64,000 nt of DNA from Vibrio neonatus. Lineage in GTDB: Bacteria; Pseudomonadota; Gammaproteobacteria; Enterobacterales; Vibrionaceae. The stretch covers positions 744,001-808,000 of the forward strand of contig NZ_AP024885.1 of the NCBI RefSeq assembly GCF_024346975.1. Reading direction: 5' to 3'. Within the stretch, counting starts at the first letter, position 1; every line of letters starts with the position of its first letter. The notes beneath the pieces were generated by a model, which was not told the DNA's origin, made no database searches, and saw only the letters and a program-made list of their open reading frames with translations. Positions 42,196 through 50,636 of this stretch are shown here, piece after piece. Made by a program: the position numbers and the translations under genes.

Positions 42196-42825
42196 ATGAA
42201 GATGCAAAAAATTGTTATTTGGGGTGCTGCTAGCGGGCTAGGTGCGGCTATGGTCGAGCATTTTGTTGCTTTAGGTTATGACGTTACTGGCGTTGCGCGA
42301 AATCCAAGCAAAAATCCATTTTTGGCTCAGGTTGCTACATTGGTGTGTGACGCTACTGATCCGCAACAAGTGGTAAGTGCGGTAGAGCAGATCCCTAGCG
42401 ATGCATGGGTGATTTCTAGTATGGGCAGTTTTCAAGCGCAGGTGGCGGTGGACTATATTGGACATCGTCATTTGATTGATGCCTTGCAAGCAAAACAGGT
42501 CAAACGTTTCTTGATGGTGACCTCTTTAGGCTGTGGTGATACTTGGCCGTTTTTGTCAGATAAAGCCAAAGCGGTATTTGGTGGCGCGGTACGTGAAAAG
42601 TCACTGGCTGAGTCTTGGTTGCAAAGCAGTGCTTTGGATTACACTATTTTACGTCCTGGCGGTTTAAAAGATGGCGCGAGTAACGGGCTAGGTGTTTTGT
42701 CGCAAAGTGGCGAAGTACACGGCTCTATTGCACGCGGTGAAGTGGCGGCTCTGGTCGCGCAATTGCTGGAATCAGAGGATAGTATTAATCAAATTTATCA
42801 ATGCGTTGAGAAATGTGTTGAGTAA
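42196..42825 (+). CDS. NAD(P)-binding atypical SDR (NmrA/YtfG-like)
   Basis: 209 residues. Rossmann start IVIWGAASGLGAAMVEHFVALGYDV with the atypical glycine motif GAASGLG at about 9-15, followed by an NAD(P)H-binding domain as in the SDR_a5 group (ILRPGGLKDG near 150). It lacks the classical YxxxK of catalytic SDRs in an obvious place, so it may be a redox sensor or epimerase-like enzyme. ATG 42202 is an alternative start. A Fur-like box lies upstream. Confidence 0.8.
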   Translation: MKMQKIVIWGAASGLGAAMVEHFVALGYDVTGVARNPSKNPFLAQVATLVCDATDPQQVVSAVEQIPSDAWVISSMGSFQAQVAVDYIGHRHLIDALQAKQVKRFLMVTSLGCGDTWPFLSDKAKAVFGGAVREKSLAESWLQSSALDYTILRPGGLKDGASNGLGVLSQSGEVHGSIARGEVAALVAQLLESEDSINQIYQCVEKCVE

Positions 42826-42858
42826 TGCCTTGAGTCGTAAATGACTCTTTAATGAATA

Positions 42859-42893
42859 AAAAAATCACCGCAGAGGTATGCGGTGATTTTTTG
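42859..42893. terminator. Bidirectional terminator small SDR / APE cluster
   Basis: AAAATCACCG / CGGTGATTTT stem with an 8-base loop, A-run on the left and T-run on the right. It ends both the plus-strand SDR gene and the long APE operon on the minus strand. Confidence 0.93.
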
Positions 42894-42932
42894 TTGAAGC
42901 AATAATATGAATGGGGATTATTTGAATAGAGA

Positions 42933-44162
42933 CTATTCGACAGTCTTCTTAAAAATAAGCGAAGTATTAATACCGCCAAAAGCAAAGTTATTGCTCATCA
43001 TAGTTTCCACATCCAACGCTCGGCCAGTACCTGTAATGTAATCTAGGTCGCCACATTGCTCATCGATATTTTCTAAATTTAGGGTTGGATTAAACCATCC
43101 GCTATGCATCATTTGAATGCCTAGCCAAGCTTCGATAGCGCCACAGGCACCTAGAGTATGTCCAAAATAACTTTTCAGAGAGCTGATAGGCACTTTACCT
43201 ATTGCGCTTTGTGTTGCGTTACTTTCGGCAATATCACCGCGATCGGTTGCGGTGCCGTGCGCAGATACATAGTCGATGACTTTCGGGTCTAGTTCGGCAT
43301 CTTGCAGCGCCATTTCCATACAAATTTGCATGGTTTCTTTTTGCGGTTGCGTCACATGAGCCGCATCGCAGTTGCTGGCAAAACCTATGACTTCCGCGTA
43401 GATTTTTGCGCCGCGCGCTTTGGCATGCTCGTATTCTTCAAGCACTAAAGTGCCTGCACCTTCACCGATAACCAGACCGTCACGGTCGGAATCGTAAGGA
43501 CGAGGACTGCTTTTCGGTGCATCATTTTTTAAGCTGGTGGCGAATAAGGTATCAAATACCGCAGACTCCGTAGGGCAAAGTTCTTCTGCGCCGCCGGCCA
43601 CCATCACTGTTTGATAGCCGTGTTTGATGGCTTCATAAGCGTAACCAATGGCTTGGCTACCTGAAGTACAAGCGCTACTAGTAGGAATTACGCGACCTTT
43701 TAAGCCAAAAAATAATCCCACATTGACTGCGGCAGTATGTGGCATCATTTGAACATAAGTGGTTGCTGTGATGGCTTTGGTGGTTTTGTCATTTAGCATT
43801 ACGCCAAAAGCGCCGATGGCATCGGTGCTACCTGTAGACGAGCCATAGGCAATACCGGTTTGGCCGTTGGTCAGTATTTCTGCGCCAAGCAATCCTGCTG
43901 ATTGAAGTGCATTTTCAGTTGCTACTGTCGCAAGCTTTGATACTCGACCCATGCCACGGACTTGTTTGCGTTTGTAGTGCTTTGGCAACTCAAAATCGTC
44001 AATAGGAGCGGCAAGCTTGGTATTTAGGCCGTCATATTGCTCAAAAGAGGGCATATATTGAGTGGCGTTTTCACAAGCGCGCAGTTTAGGTTCAATCGTG
44101 TCCCAGTCGTTACCAAATGCGGTAACGCCAGACATACCAGTTACAACAACTCTGCGCTTCAT
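42933..44162 (-). CDS. apeR: Aryl polyene ketosynthase ApeR
   Basis: 409-residue beta-ketoacyl-ACP synthase (FabF/FabB fold). Active-site Cys165 in SSACTSGSQ, His residues in VSAHGTATDRGD and in SYFGHTLGACG. It is the last gene of the operon and overlaps apeQ by ATGA. ApeR extends the growing polyene in the APE pathway, or starts it from acetyl/malonyl units; in E. coli-type APE systems it acts as a homodimer, separate from the ApeO:ApeC pair. The assignment rests on position and on cluster composition. Confidence 0.9.
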   Translation of the reverse strand: MKRRVVVTGMSGVTAFGNDWDTIEPKLRACENATQYMPSFEQYDGLNTKLAAPIDDFELPKHYKRKQVRGMGRVSKLATVATENALQSAGLLGAEILTNGQTGIAYGSSTGSTDAIGAFGVMLNDKTTKAITATTYVQMMPHTAAVNVGLFFGLKGRVIPTSSACTSGSQAIGYAYEAIKHGYQTVMVAGGAEELCPTESAVFDTLFATSLKNDAPKSSPRPYDSDRDGLVIGEGAGTLVLEEYEHAKARGAKIYAEVIGFASNCDAAHVTQPQKETMQICMEMALQDAELDPKVIDYVSAHGTATDRGDIAESNATQSAIGKVPISSLKSYFGHTLGACGAIEAWLGIQMMHSGWFNPTLNLENIDEQCGDLDYITGTGRALDVETMMSNNFAFGGINTSLIFKKTVE

Positions 44163-44884
44163 ATTAAGCCTCCGTTGACAGAAATGACTTGGCGGGTGAC
44201 ATATTGTGCAATGTCAGACATTAAGTAGCTGACTAATCCTGCCACTTCTTCTGGTTGGCCCATGCGGCGTAGCGGAATTTGTGGGAGTGCGTGCTCTTTT
44301 ACATGCTCTTCAACCATGCCAGTATCAATGAGACCAGGAGCGACGCAGTTGGCGGTGATTTTACGTTTACCTAGCTCAAGTGCCAGTGATTTAGTGGCAC
44401 CAATAATGCCTGCTTTTGCGGCGCTATAGTTGGTTTGTCCACGGTTGCCCATCAGCCCAGAAACAGAAGTTAGGCACACAATGCGGCCACCTTTACGCTT
44501 TTGCACCATAGGCATGATGCATGGGTGCAACACATTGTAAAAGCTATCTAGGTTGGTATGGATAACCCCGTCCCATTCTTCTTCTGTCATGGCAGGAAAA
44601 GCGGTGTCACGGGTAATACCGGCATTGTTGACCACACCGTAATACGCTCCATGCGCTTCAATATCCGCTTCAAGTTCGGTGCGACATTGCTGGCGGTCAC
44701 TGATATCAAACTGGATCAGACGCCCATGACCACCGTTCTCTTCAATCACGTTTAGAGTATCTTGGGCACCTTGACGATCTCCCATGTAGTGGACGGCAAT
44801 GGTAAATCCATCGCTTGCCAGTTGAATGGCAATTGCCTTACCTATACCTTTGCTTGCGCCTGTCACCAACACATGTCGGGTCAT
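44159..44884 (-). CDS. apeQ: Aryl polyene ketoreductase ApeQ (FabG-like)
   Basis: 241-residue SDR reductase that reduces the beta-keto group on the ACP with NADPH. TGASKGIG at 8-15, NNAG at 86-89, catalytic Ser140, Tyr153 and Lys157. Coupled to both neighbours by ATGA overlaps. Confidence 0.92.
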   Translation of the reverse strand: MTRHVLVTGASKGIGKAIAIQLASDGFTIAVHYMGDRQGAQDTLNVIEENGGHGRLIQFDISDRQQCRTELEADIEAHGAYYGVVNNAGITRDTAFPAMTEEEWDGVIHTNLDSFYNVLHPCIMPMVQKRKGGRIVCLTSVSGLMGNRGQTNYSAAKAGIIGATKSLALELGKRKITANCVAPGLIDTGMVEEHVKEHALPQIPLRRMGQPEEVAGLVSYLMSDIAQYVTRQVISVNGGLI

Positions 44885-45345
44885 TGTTGACTCCTAGTCT
44901 TCATTTCTTTTAATTTGTCTTCTGATGGTACGTACACATTCAGTTGGCAACTTGCCAAGACTTTTTGTTCAAATTCAATGCGAGCGGTAAAGACCGCCAT
45001 GCCATTATCTTCCATCAATTTCTCAGCGTAAACATCCAGTGTCTGGCCTTTCTCGAACGCGTCACAATGGGAAATGTAACGTCGGCTTCCCAGTAAAAAG
45101 CCAATCGCGGGTTGCTCACCTTTTTGCAGTGAGTGATACCCCGACCACGCTGCCAATGATTGAGCCATAAACTCAATACCGACATAAGCGGGGATACTGT
45201 TTTGCTCAAGGTTGAAAAACAGATTGTTTTCGCCAATATCTACCTGACAGTGCACGCTATCTTGTTGGATATCCAAGGCACGGTCGATAAAAATCATCGG
45301 CTCATCATGAGGCACTAATTGTGCAATTGATGGGTAGTCAGTCAT
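44881..45345 (-). CDS. apeP: Aryl polyene dehydratase subunit ApeP
   Basis: 154-residue hotdog-fold 3-hydroxyacyl-ACP dehydratase-like protein. It contains the conserved VPHDEPMIFIDRA (about 11-23) and YVGIEFMAQSLAAWSGYH. With ApeI it forms the DH complex that introduces each double bond. It overlaps apeQ by 4 bases and apeO by 8. Confidence 0.88.
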   Translation of the reverse strand: MTDYPSIAQLVPHDEPMIFIDRALDIQQDSVHCQVDIGENNLFFNLEQNSIPAYVGIEFMAQSLAAWSGYHSLQKGEQPAIGFLLGSRRYISHCDAFEKGQTLDVYAEKLMEDNGMAVFTARIEFEQKVLASCQLNVYVPSEDKLKEMKTRSQQ

Positions 45346-46543
45346 TTATAAAACCAAAAATTAGGCTGATGTTATTTCCACCAAACGCAAAAGAGTTACT
45401 TAAGATAGCTTTGCCGTGCAATTTTGTCGGCGTTTCCAGTAGTGATACTTGGATATCTTCAGCTTTGTCTTTGCAGTGTTGCAGGGGGAGTTCTAAGTCG
45501 TATTTTAAAATATGCCAAGCAATCGCAGCTTCCGTTGCGCTGGCCGCGCCAAGTGTGTGCCCGGTTAGAGGCTTAGTTGAACTAACCGCAACATTATTTG
45601 CAAACAGTCGATAGATGGCTTTGCTCTCCATACTATCGTTAAGTGGGGTAGCAGTGCCATGTGCATTGACGTAACCAATATTTTCAGTACTTAATCCTGC
45701 ATCATCGAGCGCTTTTTGCATCGCTTGTTCTGCGCCCAATCCATCTGGGTGTGGCGCTGAAATATGATGAGCATCTGAGCTGTCGCCTGCGCCTAAAAGC
45801 GCAATGTTTGGCTGGTTATTATGGGTTGTAGCTTGCCCAGTCAACAGCATTAACGCCGCTGATTCACCAATGTTAATGCCATCGCGTGTGGCATCAAATG
45901 GCTTACACAAAGTGTTTGATAATGCTTCTAAGCCATTAAAACCATTTAACGTTAAGCGGCAAATTGAGTCTACGCCGCCCACGAGCACTGCATCAACAAT
46001 GCCGCTGTGCAATAATCGCTGTGCGGTGATAAATACCCGTCCACTAGAAGAGCAAGCTGTCGAGATAGAGTAACAAGGCCCAGTGATAGCAAAATAAGTG
46101 GCAATGAAATCACTGCTGTTGCCCAATTCTTGTTTGCGGTAGTGAAAGTCATCGGGAAAATCACCATCTTGTAATTTGTGTTGGTAAGCCGTTTCTCCAT
46201 CGGCAATCCCAGAGGTACTCGTCCCAATAATTACCGCAATGCGCTGCTCACCATATTGCGCAATAGCCTTCTTCACCGAGGTTTCAATTTGCTGCATTGC
46301 AGATAGGGCAAGCTGATTATTGCGCGTATCAAACTCGGCAAGATGTGCGGGGATCTCAGGTAAGGTTTCTTGTACGCGGCCAATGACCGTTGAGGTGTCA
46401 GTATTGAGAATATCATCGTCTTGCCGCATATTTGAGGCGCGCTGACCTGACAGACATTCATGTATCTGGGTATGGCTTGCTCCCATCGCAGAGTGAAAAC
46501 CACAGTCTTGGATGAAAATAGGTTGAGATTTTTGTGTCGTCAT
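45338..46543 (-). CDS. apeO: Aryl polyene ketosynthase ApeO
   Basis: 401-residue beta-ketoacyl-ACP synthase. Active-site Cys164 in STACSSSGRV, His in VNAHGTATPLNDS and in TGHTLGAASATE. In the APE pathway it pairs with the chain-length factor ApeC (57602-58333). It overlaps apeP by 8 bases. Confidence 0.9.
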   Translation of the reverse strand: MTTQKSQPIFIQDCGFHSAMGASHTQIHECLSGQRASNMRQDDDILNTDTSTVIGRVQETLPEIPAHLAEFDTRNNQLALSAMQQIETSVKKAIAQYGEQRIAVIIGTSTSGIADGETAYQHKLQDGDFPDDFHYRKQELGNSSDFIATYFAITGPCYSISTACSSSGRVFITAQRLLHSGIVDAVLVGGVDSICRLTLNGFNGLEALSNTLCKPFDATRDGINIGESAALMLLTGQATTHNNQPNIALLGAGDSSDAHHISAPHPDGLGAEQAMQKALDDAGLSTENIGYVNAHGTATPLNDSMESKAIYRLFANNVAVSSTKPLTGHTLGAASATEAAIAWHILKYDLELPLQHCKDKAEDIQVSLLETPTKLHGKAILSNSFAFGGNNISLIFGFIND

Positions 46544-46557
46544 TATGGCTATCAGTG

Positions 46558-47175
46558 CTAGTCAGTTTTTTGGGATTGAAGCGTAGTAATAGTTATAGTG
46601 TAATCATCAATTAGATGATGGAAAATAATTTTCCCACTCAGTTTGTCTTTATTGCTGTATTGAATATGGATGACTTCTTTACCGTCACTGTTATAAATGC
46701 TGCGGCTATTGTCAGTATCTAGTATTCGCCACTGCACTGCATTTAATGGTGCTTCCCAAGCCGAAGCCGGCCACAAGGTAATCATTAAATTAAACAGCAC
46801 TTGCTCTGGTGCCGGTAACACGCCATCTAGTCCAGTCAGCACCTCGCTCGATATATTATCCCCTTGATACTCAAGAGATAATATTCTTGTTCCCCAAGAT
46901 GAAAACCCTGCTAAAACCAGCTTGTCGTGAGTGACTTGTAGCTGAACTGGAAGCTGCTCTGTGCGATCTTTTTTACCATTGTGCCAAGTGGCTTCAATAA
47001 GCTGACTGGCACTGAGCGAATAGCCAAGAGAGTCCGGTGTAGGCAAATACACTTGCTGCTCAGCAGTGATATTGACCGCAGGAGTGTGCGCGGTAGGCGT
47101 AGTGGTTACACAAGCGCTTAGCATTAGGCTCAATAGTAACGTCAGCAGTGATTTCGGGTAGAGACAAAGCCTCAT
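46558..47175 (-). CDS. apeN: APE cluster DUF3261-like lipoprotein ApeN
   Basis: 205 residues with a lipoprotein signal ending LSAC, Cys22. The mature part is all-beta (FSSWGTRILSLEY, HIQYSNKDKLSGKII). DUF3261-type lipoproteins accompany the MMPL exporter of APE clusters and are thought to work in export to the outer membrane. It overlaps apeM by one base (TAATG). Confidence 0.82.
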   Translation of the reverse strand: MRLCLYPKSLLTLLLSLMLSACVTTTPTAHTPAVNITAEQQVYLPTPDSLGYSLSASQLIEATWHNGKKDRTEQLPVQLQVTHDKLVLAGFSSWGTRILSLEYQGDNISSEVLTGLDGVLPAPEQVLFNLMITLWPASAWEAPLNAVQWRILDTDNSRSIYNSDGKEVIHIQYSNKDKLSGKIIFHHLIDDYTITITTLQSQKTD

Positions 47176-49526
47176 TATTTATCCTTTTGAGTAATGGCTA
47201 ATGGTGATAATAACCAAGCGACAAAAATGCCACACAATACCGTAATACCAAAGCTGTGAATGGCATGGGTTTGACTCAGAGACAGCAAGCCAAACGAAAG
47301 CAAAGTGGTCAATGCTGATAAGGTAATCGCAAGTAATGTACTTGGACTACGAGATTTTTCAGCAAAAAATAAAGTGTAGTCAATGCCGATGCCAATGATC
47401 AGAATCAGTGCCAGCAGGTTAAACAAGTTCAGTGATGCACCTGTTGCTAAAGCAGCGGCAAGCCCTGCCAAACACGCAATAATCGAAGGCAGTAAAATCT
47501 TCACTGTGTGCCTAAACCCGTAACGCTTGATGAGCACTAGGGCGATAACGCTAAGGGCAGCAAGTAATAACTCAACCACTTTTATGCGATATTTAGCGAA
47601 CAACGAAGAGATCTCTTCGGCCTTATTTAAGTAGTTAATATCGGGCTGAGACGCAACAAAGGCTTTAACTTGTGCAGGATTATTCAGCTCATTTAACATG
47701 ACCACACTAGCCACTTTATCGTCTATTTTTCCCACATACAAAAAACGTGTTGGCTCGGAGACCACCTGCGTTAAATAGTCAGCCAGATAAATCGGCGTAA
47801 ATTGCTCTGGAATGCTGAGTGTATCGGTCAGGGACAGCGCTTTTGTTAAGGTACTGGCTTGGGTGTGATACAAGTTTTCAATTAACTGATAGCTCTGTTT
47901 TTGACGCAAAGCAGAGCTTACGTACTGCGATAGAGCTTGATAGCCCTTAATGGTTCCGCTGTGTTGCCAATCATTTAAGGTCAGCTCAAGAGATTCTAAA
48001 CGTTGTAGCAATGCTTCATCACTAGAGGCGGTCACCACTAGCATCTGTTGTGATGACTGCCTGCCACTGAGCTCAGAGATGAATTGCTCTTGTTGTTTTA
48101 GCTGCTCTGGCATTGCTTGTAGTTGGCGGATGTCATCATTGTATTGTAGGTGCATTAGTGGAGCTAGCGAGGCAAGCAAACAAACCATCGGCAGTCCATA
48201 TTTAACGCTTTTCTTTGACCATAAGGTCAACCATTGTTGCCACAGCCATATGCCGGGCAAAGTGCGGTTAGCGCTGGGTTTAGCCGCTAACATTGGATAC
48301 CAAGCTACCACCGTAATATAGGCCGCGATTAGACCAATCGAGGAGAATAGCGCCAGTTGTTGCAAGCCAGGAAACGGCGCAATTAACATGCCTAAATAGC
48401 CAATTAAGCTGGTGGCAAGCCCCATAGTAATGGCGACAAATATGTGTTTTAAACCTAATCGGCTGTCCCATTGCTGCCCGCTAGCAAGGCGCTCGGTGAG
48501 GTAATGAAAAGCATAGTCAATGGATACCCCAATCAGGCTAGCGCCAAAGACCAAACTAAACAGGTGGATACGACCAAAGATCAAGGTGGTCAGAGCCAGT
48601 GCGGATAGCAAACCGACACTGATGGATAAAATAGCCAGCAGTAGTGGCGTGGCGCTGCGAAACACGCCAATGACTAACACAATCACACCGAGCAATGAAA
48701 ATAAGCCTATAGTGCTTATTTCTGATTTGGCGCTTTGCGTGCCAAATTCCGCATAAAAAAGCACACCTGTGTGCACTGTTTGTGCGTCAAATTTCTCTGA
48801 AAGTGACTGTTCAATCGCCAGTATTTCAGGTACCCCTTTTTGCGCTTTTAAACTGTATGGCGAGTCTTTTAAGGTGGCAGTGACTAACAGGTATTTCTTG
48901 CCATCATGCATAGCAGAGAGAAAGCCATTGTCGATAGTAAATGCCGAGCTGTTTTGGGTTAACTGCGATAGATAGTCGCGAAACAGTAAAAACGGGTCGT
49001 TACTAAGCTCTGTGCCTGTGACACCAGAAAAAGGGTTGTAAACCGACTGCACGACTAACTGCACCTGATCTTGGGGGGCGCGTTGCAGTCGCTCTCTTTG
49101 TTGTGGCGTTAATTGCTGAAAGCGGTGCTTAAAATAATACGAAGCCCATAATTTTTGCTGATCAGCGCTGACTTTGCCAACCACGTCACTAAACAACCCA
49201 GTATGTGTGAGGGATTGCTGTAATTGGCTTGCCGCCGTAAAAATTGTGTCTTGGTCTTTTTCTTTATTATTTAGTGAAATGGCGAAAACCACTTTGTTGC
49301 TTAAGTTTCCTGATAGGGATTCAAAAGCTTGCTCTACCACTGGATTTTGTTGATTGACTGGCAACAGTTTTAGAATGTTAGTCTCAATAGGAGAGTGCGC
49401 AGACCATAGCCACTGTTTTGCCAGCATAGCCATAAACAGCAACACCAATATCAGCCATGCATAGGCAATGTTGCGACTCTTGCGGTGTGAATTATTTGAA
49501 GCTGAATTGAGCTTGTTCAGCATCAT
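47175..49526 (-). CDS. apeM: APE cluster MMPL-family exporter ApeM
   Basis: 783 residues of the RND/MMPL superfamily. TM1 near 17-40, a periplasmic domain (45-230), five further TM helices, a second periplasmic domain and a final TM bundle, ending in LLSPLAITQK. It is thought to move the aryl polyene lipid from the inner membrane towards ApeL/ApeN. The start overlaps apeL by 35 bases; ATG 49526 is preceded by GAGAAT. Confidence 0.88.
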   Translation of the reverse strand: MMLNKLNSASNNSHRKSRNIAYAWLILVLLFMAMLAKQWLWSAHSPIETNILKLLPVNQQNPVVEQAFESLSGNLSNKVVFAISLNNKEKDQDTIFTAASQLQQSLTHTGLFSDVVGKVSADQQKLWASYYFKHRFQQLTPQQRERLQRAPQDQVQLVVQSVYNPFSGVTGTELSNDPFLLFRDYLSQLTQNSSAFTIDNGFLSAMHDGKKYLLVTATLKDSPYSLKAQKGVPEILAIEQSLSEKFDAQTVHTGVLFYAEFGTQSAKSEISTIGLFSLLGVIVLVIGVFRSATPLLLAILSISVGLLSALALTTLIFGRIHLFSLVFGASLIGVSIDYAFHYLTERLASGQQWDSRLGLKHIFVAITMGLATSLIGYLGMLIAPFPGLQQLALFSSIGLIAAYITVVAWYPMLAAKPSANRTLPGIWLWQQWLTLWSKKSVKYGLPMVCLLASLAPLMHLQYNDDIRQLQAMPEQLKQQEQFISELSGRQSSQQMLVVTASSDEALLQRLESLELTLNDWQHSGTIKGYQALSQYVSSALRQKQSYQLIENLYHTQASTLTKALSLTDTLSIPEQFTPIYLADYLTQVVSEPTRFLYVGKIDDKVASVVMLNELNNPAQVKAFVASQPDINYLNKAEEISSLFAKYRIKVVELLLAALSVIALVLIKRYGFRHTVKILLPSIIACLAGLAAALATGASLNLFNLLALILIIGIGIDYTLFFAEKSRSPSTLLAITLSALTTLLSFGLLSLSQTHAIHSFGITVLCGIFVAWLLSPLAITQKDK

Positions 49527-50187
49527 TTAGATTCTCTGGTTGATGAGTTTGATTGGAGAATACGATTTCGGTTTTATCGCCACGGATTTCTTGTAGCGTT
49601 AGGCTATCAATGTCCTGCGTGCCCACTAACACAATTGAGCTAAACACTGAGTTCAGTGGCGCTTGTGTTGGGGTTAAGGTAATTGTCCATGTGCCGGATT
49701 CAACGCCAAAGTCGATGTTAAATTGCTCTTTTAATGCTTGTGTATCACCATGAAATACCGCTAAGAACACATGGCTAAAATAGAACGCCATTGGGTTTTC
49801 TTTGGCAGTGATCACTTGCGGCTGTTGATTGGCAAATGTTTGGCGCAGTTTATCTTTGGTTAATACCAGATTGACCGGAAATGGCGTGTTTTGTTGCCAT
49901 AATAAACCATTGCTTTTGCTTAGAGTAAATGTGCCTTGTGAGCGTAGAGGCTGGGCAAACATTTCAATACTACGCAACTGAGTAAAGTCGCCACGCACAA
50001 TGTCGTGCTGAGCCAATTGCGTTTGCAAAGAAGCCAGATCGGTCACTTGAGCGTATGACAATGGTGACATCATCATTAGGGCCATTGTTAGCCACTTAAC
50101 TGACCATTTAGTTAGCCACTTAGCTAGATTATGGTTTTTCATGCTGCGGTTTCTCGCTCTGTCAACGTCACTGATACAAGGTTTCAT
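49492..50187 (-). CDS. apeL: APE cluster LolA-like periplasmic carrier ApeL
   Basis: 231 residues. Signal peptide (cleavage near SYA-QVTDL, about 46-47 from the first ATG). The mature part resembles LolA: TDLASLQTQLAQHDIVRGDFTQ and FTLSKSNGLLWQQNTPFP. It should shuttle a lipidic cargo across the periplasm. ATG 50187 overlaps the apeK stop (ATGA) but gives an unusually long n-region; ATG 50142 (MKNHNLAKWL) is an equally reasonable start and gives a normal signal peptide. Confidence 0.83.
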   Translation of the reverse strand: MKPCISDVDRARNRSMKNHNLAKWLTKWSVKWLTMALMMMSPLSYAQVTDLASLQTQLAQHDIVRGDFTQLRSIEMFAQPLRSQGTFTLSKSNGLLWQQNTPFPVNLVLTKDKLRQTFANQQPQVITAKENPMAFYFSHVFLAVFHGDTQALKEQFNIDFGVESGTWTITLTPTQAPLNSVFSSIVLVGTQDIDSLTLQEIRGDKTEIVFSNQTHQPENLNDAEQAQFSFK

Positions 50188-50636
50188 GACGGGCTATTGC
50201 TGCCATGACTATGCCAGTATTCCACCTTATCGGTAAATACTTTGGGCGATACAAAACACATTTCTTGGCTATCTATGGAGACAGCAACCTGCATCGTATG
50301 CGCTTTACACATGCGTTGCTGGGTTGCTGCATCATAGATCACGTAGTCAACGCGCAATCGATTTTCCCACTCCGTTAGTTTAGCGGTCACTTTTATTTCA
50401 TGACAAAAGGGAATCGCTTTAACGTAGCGTACTCGAGTATCAATGATTGGCCACATGTACCCAGATTCTTGCATGGCTAAATAACCATAGCCAATCTTAT
50501 CCATTAAGATTCGACGGGCTTCTTCAAAAAAACGGAAGTAGTTACCGTGGTAAATGACTCCCATAGGGTCGGCATCTTGAAATGAGGTGACTAAAGCCAC
50601 CTCAGATTCGAGTGAAAATCGACTGTCGTTTGCCAT
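50184..50636 (-). CDS. apeK: APE cluster thioesterase ApeK
   Basis: 150-residue YbgC/4HBT-type hotdog thioesterase. DADPMGVIYHGNYFRFFEEAR at 21-41 holds the catalytic Asp23 and His30. It may release a mis-primed or finished chain from an ACP. It overlaps the ammonia lyase by one base. Confidence 0.88.
   Translation of the reverse strand: MANDSRFSLESEVALVTSFQDADPMGVIYHGNYFRFFEEARRILMDKIGYGYLAMQESGYMWPIIDTRVRYVKAIPFCHEIKVTAKLTEWENRLRVDYVIYDAATQQRMCKAHTMQVAVSIDSQEMCFVSPKVFTDKVEYWHSHGSNSPS

Noticed and set aside
44558..44755. Plus-strand frames opposite the APE genes
   Set aside because: Shadows of the well-supported minus-strand ketoreductase and ketosynthase genes.
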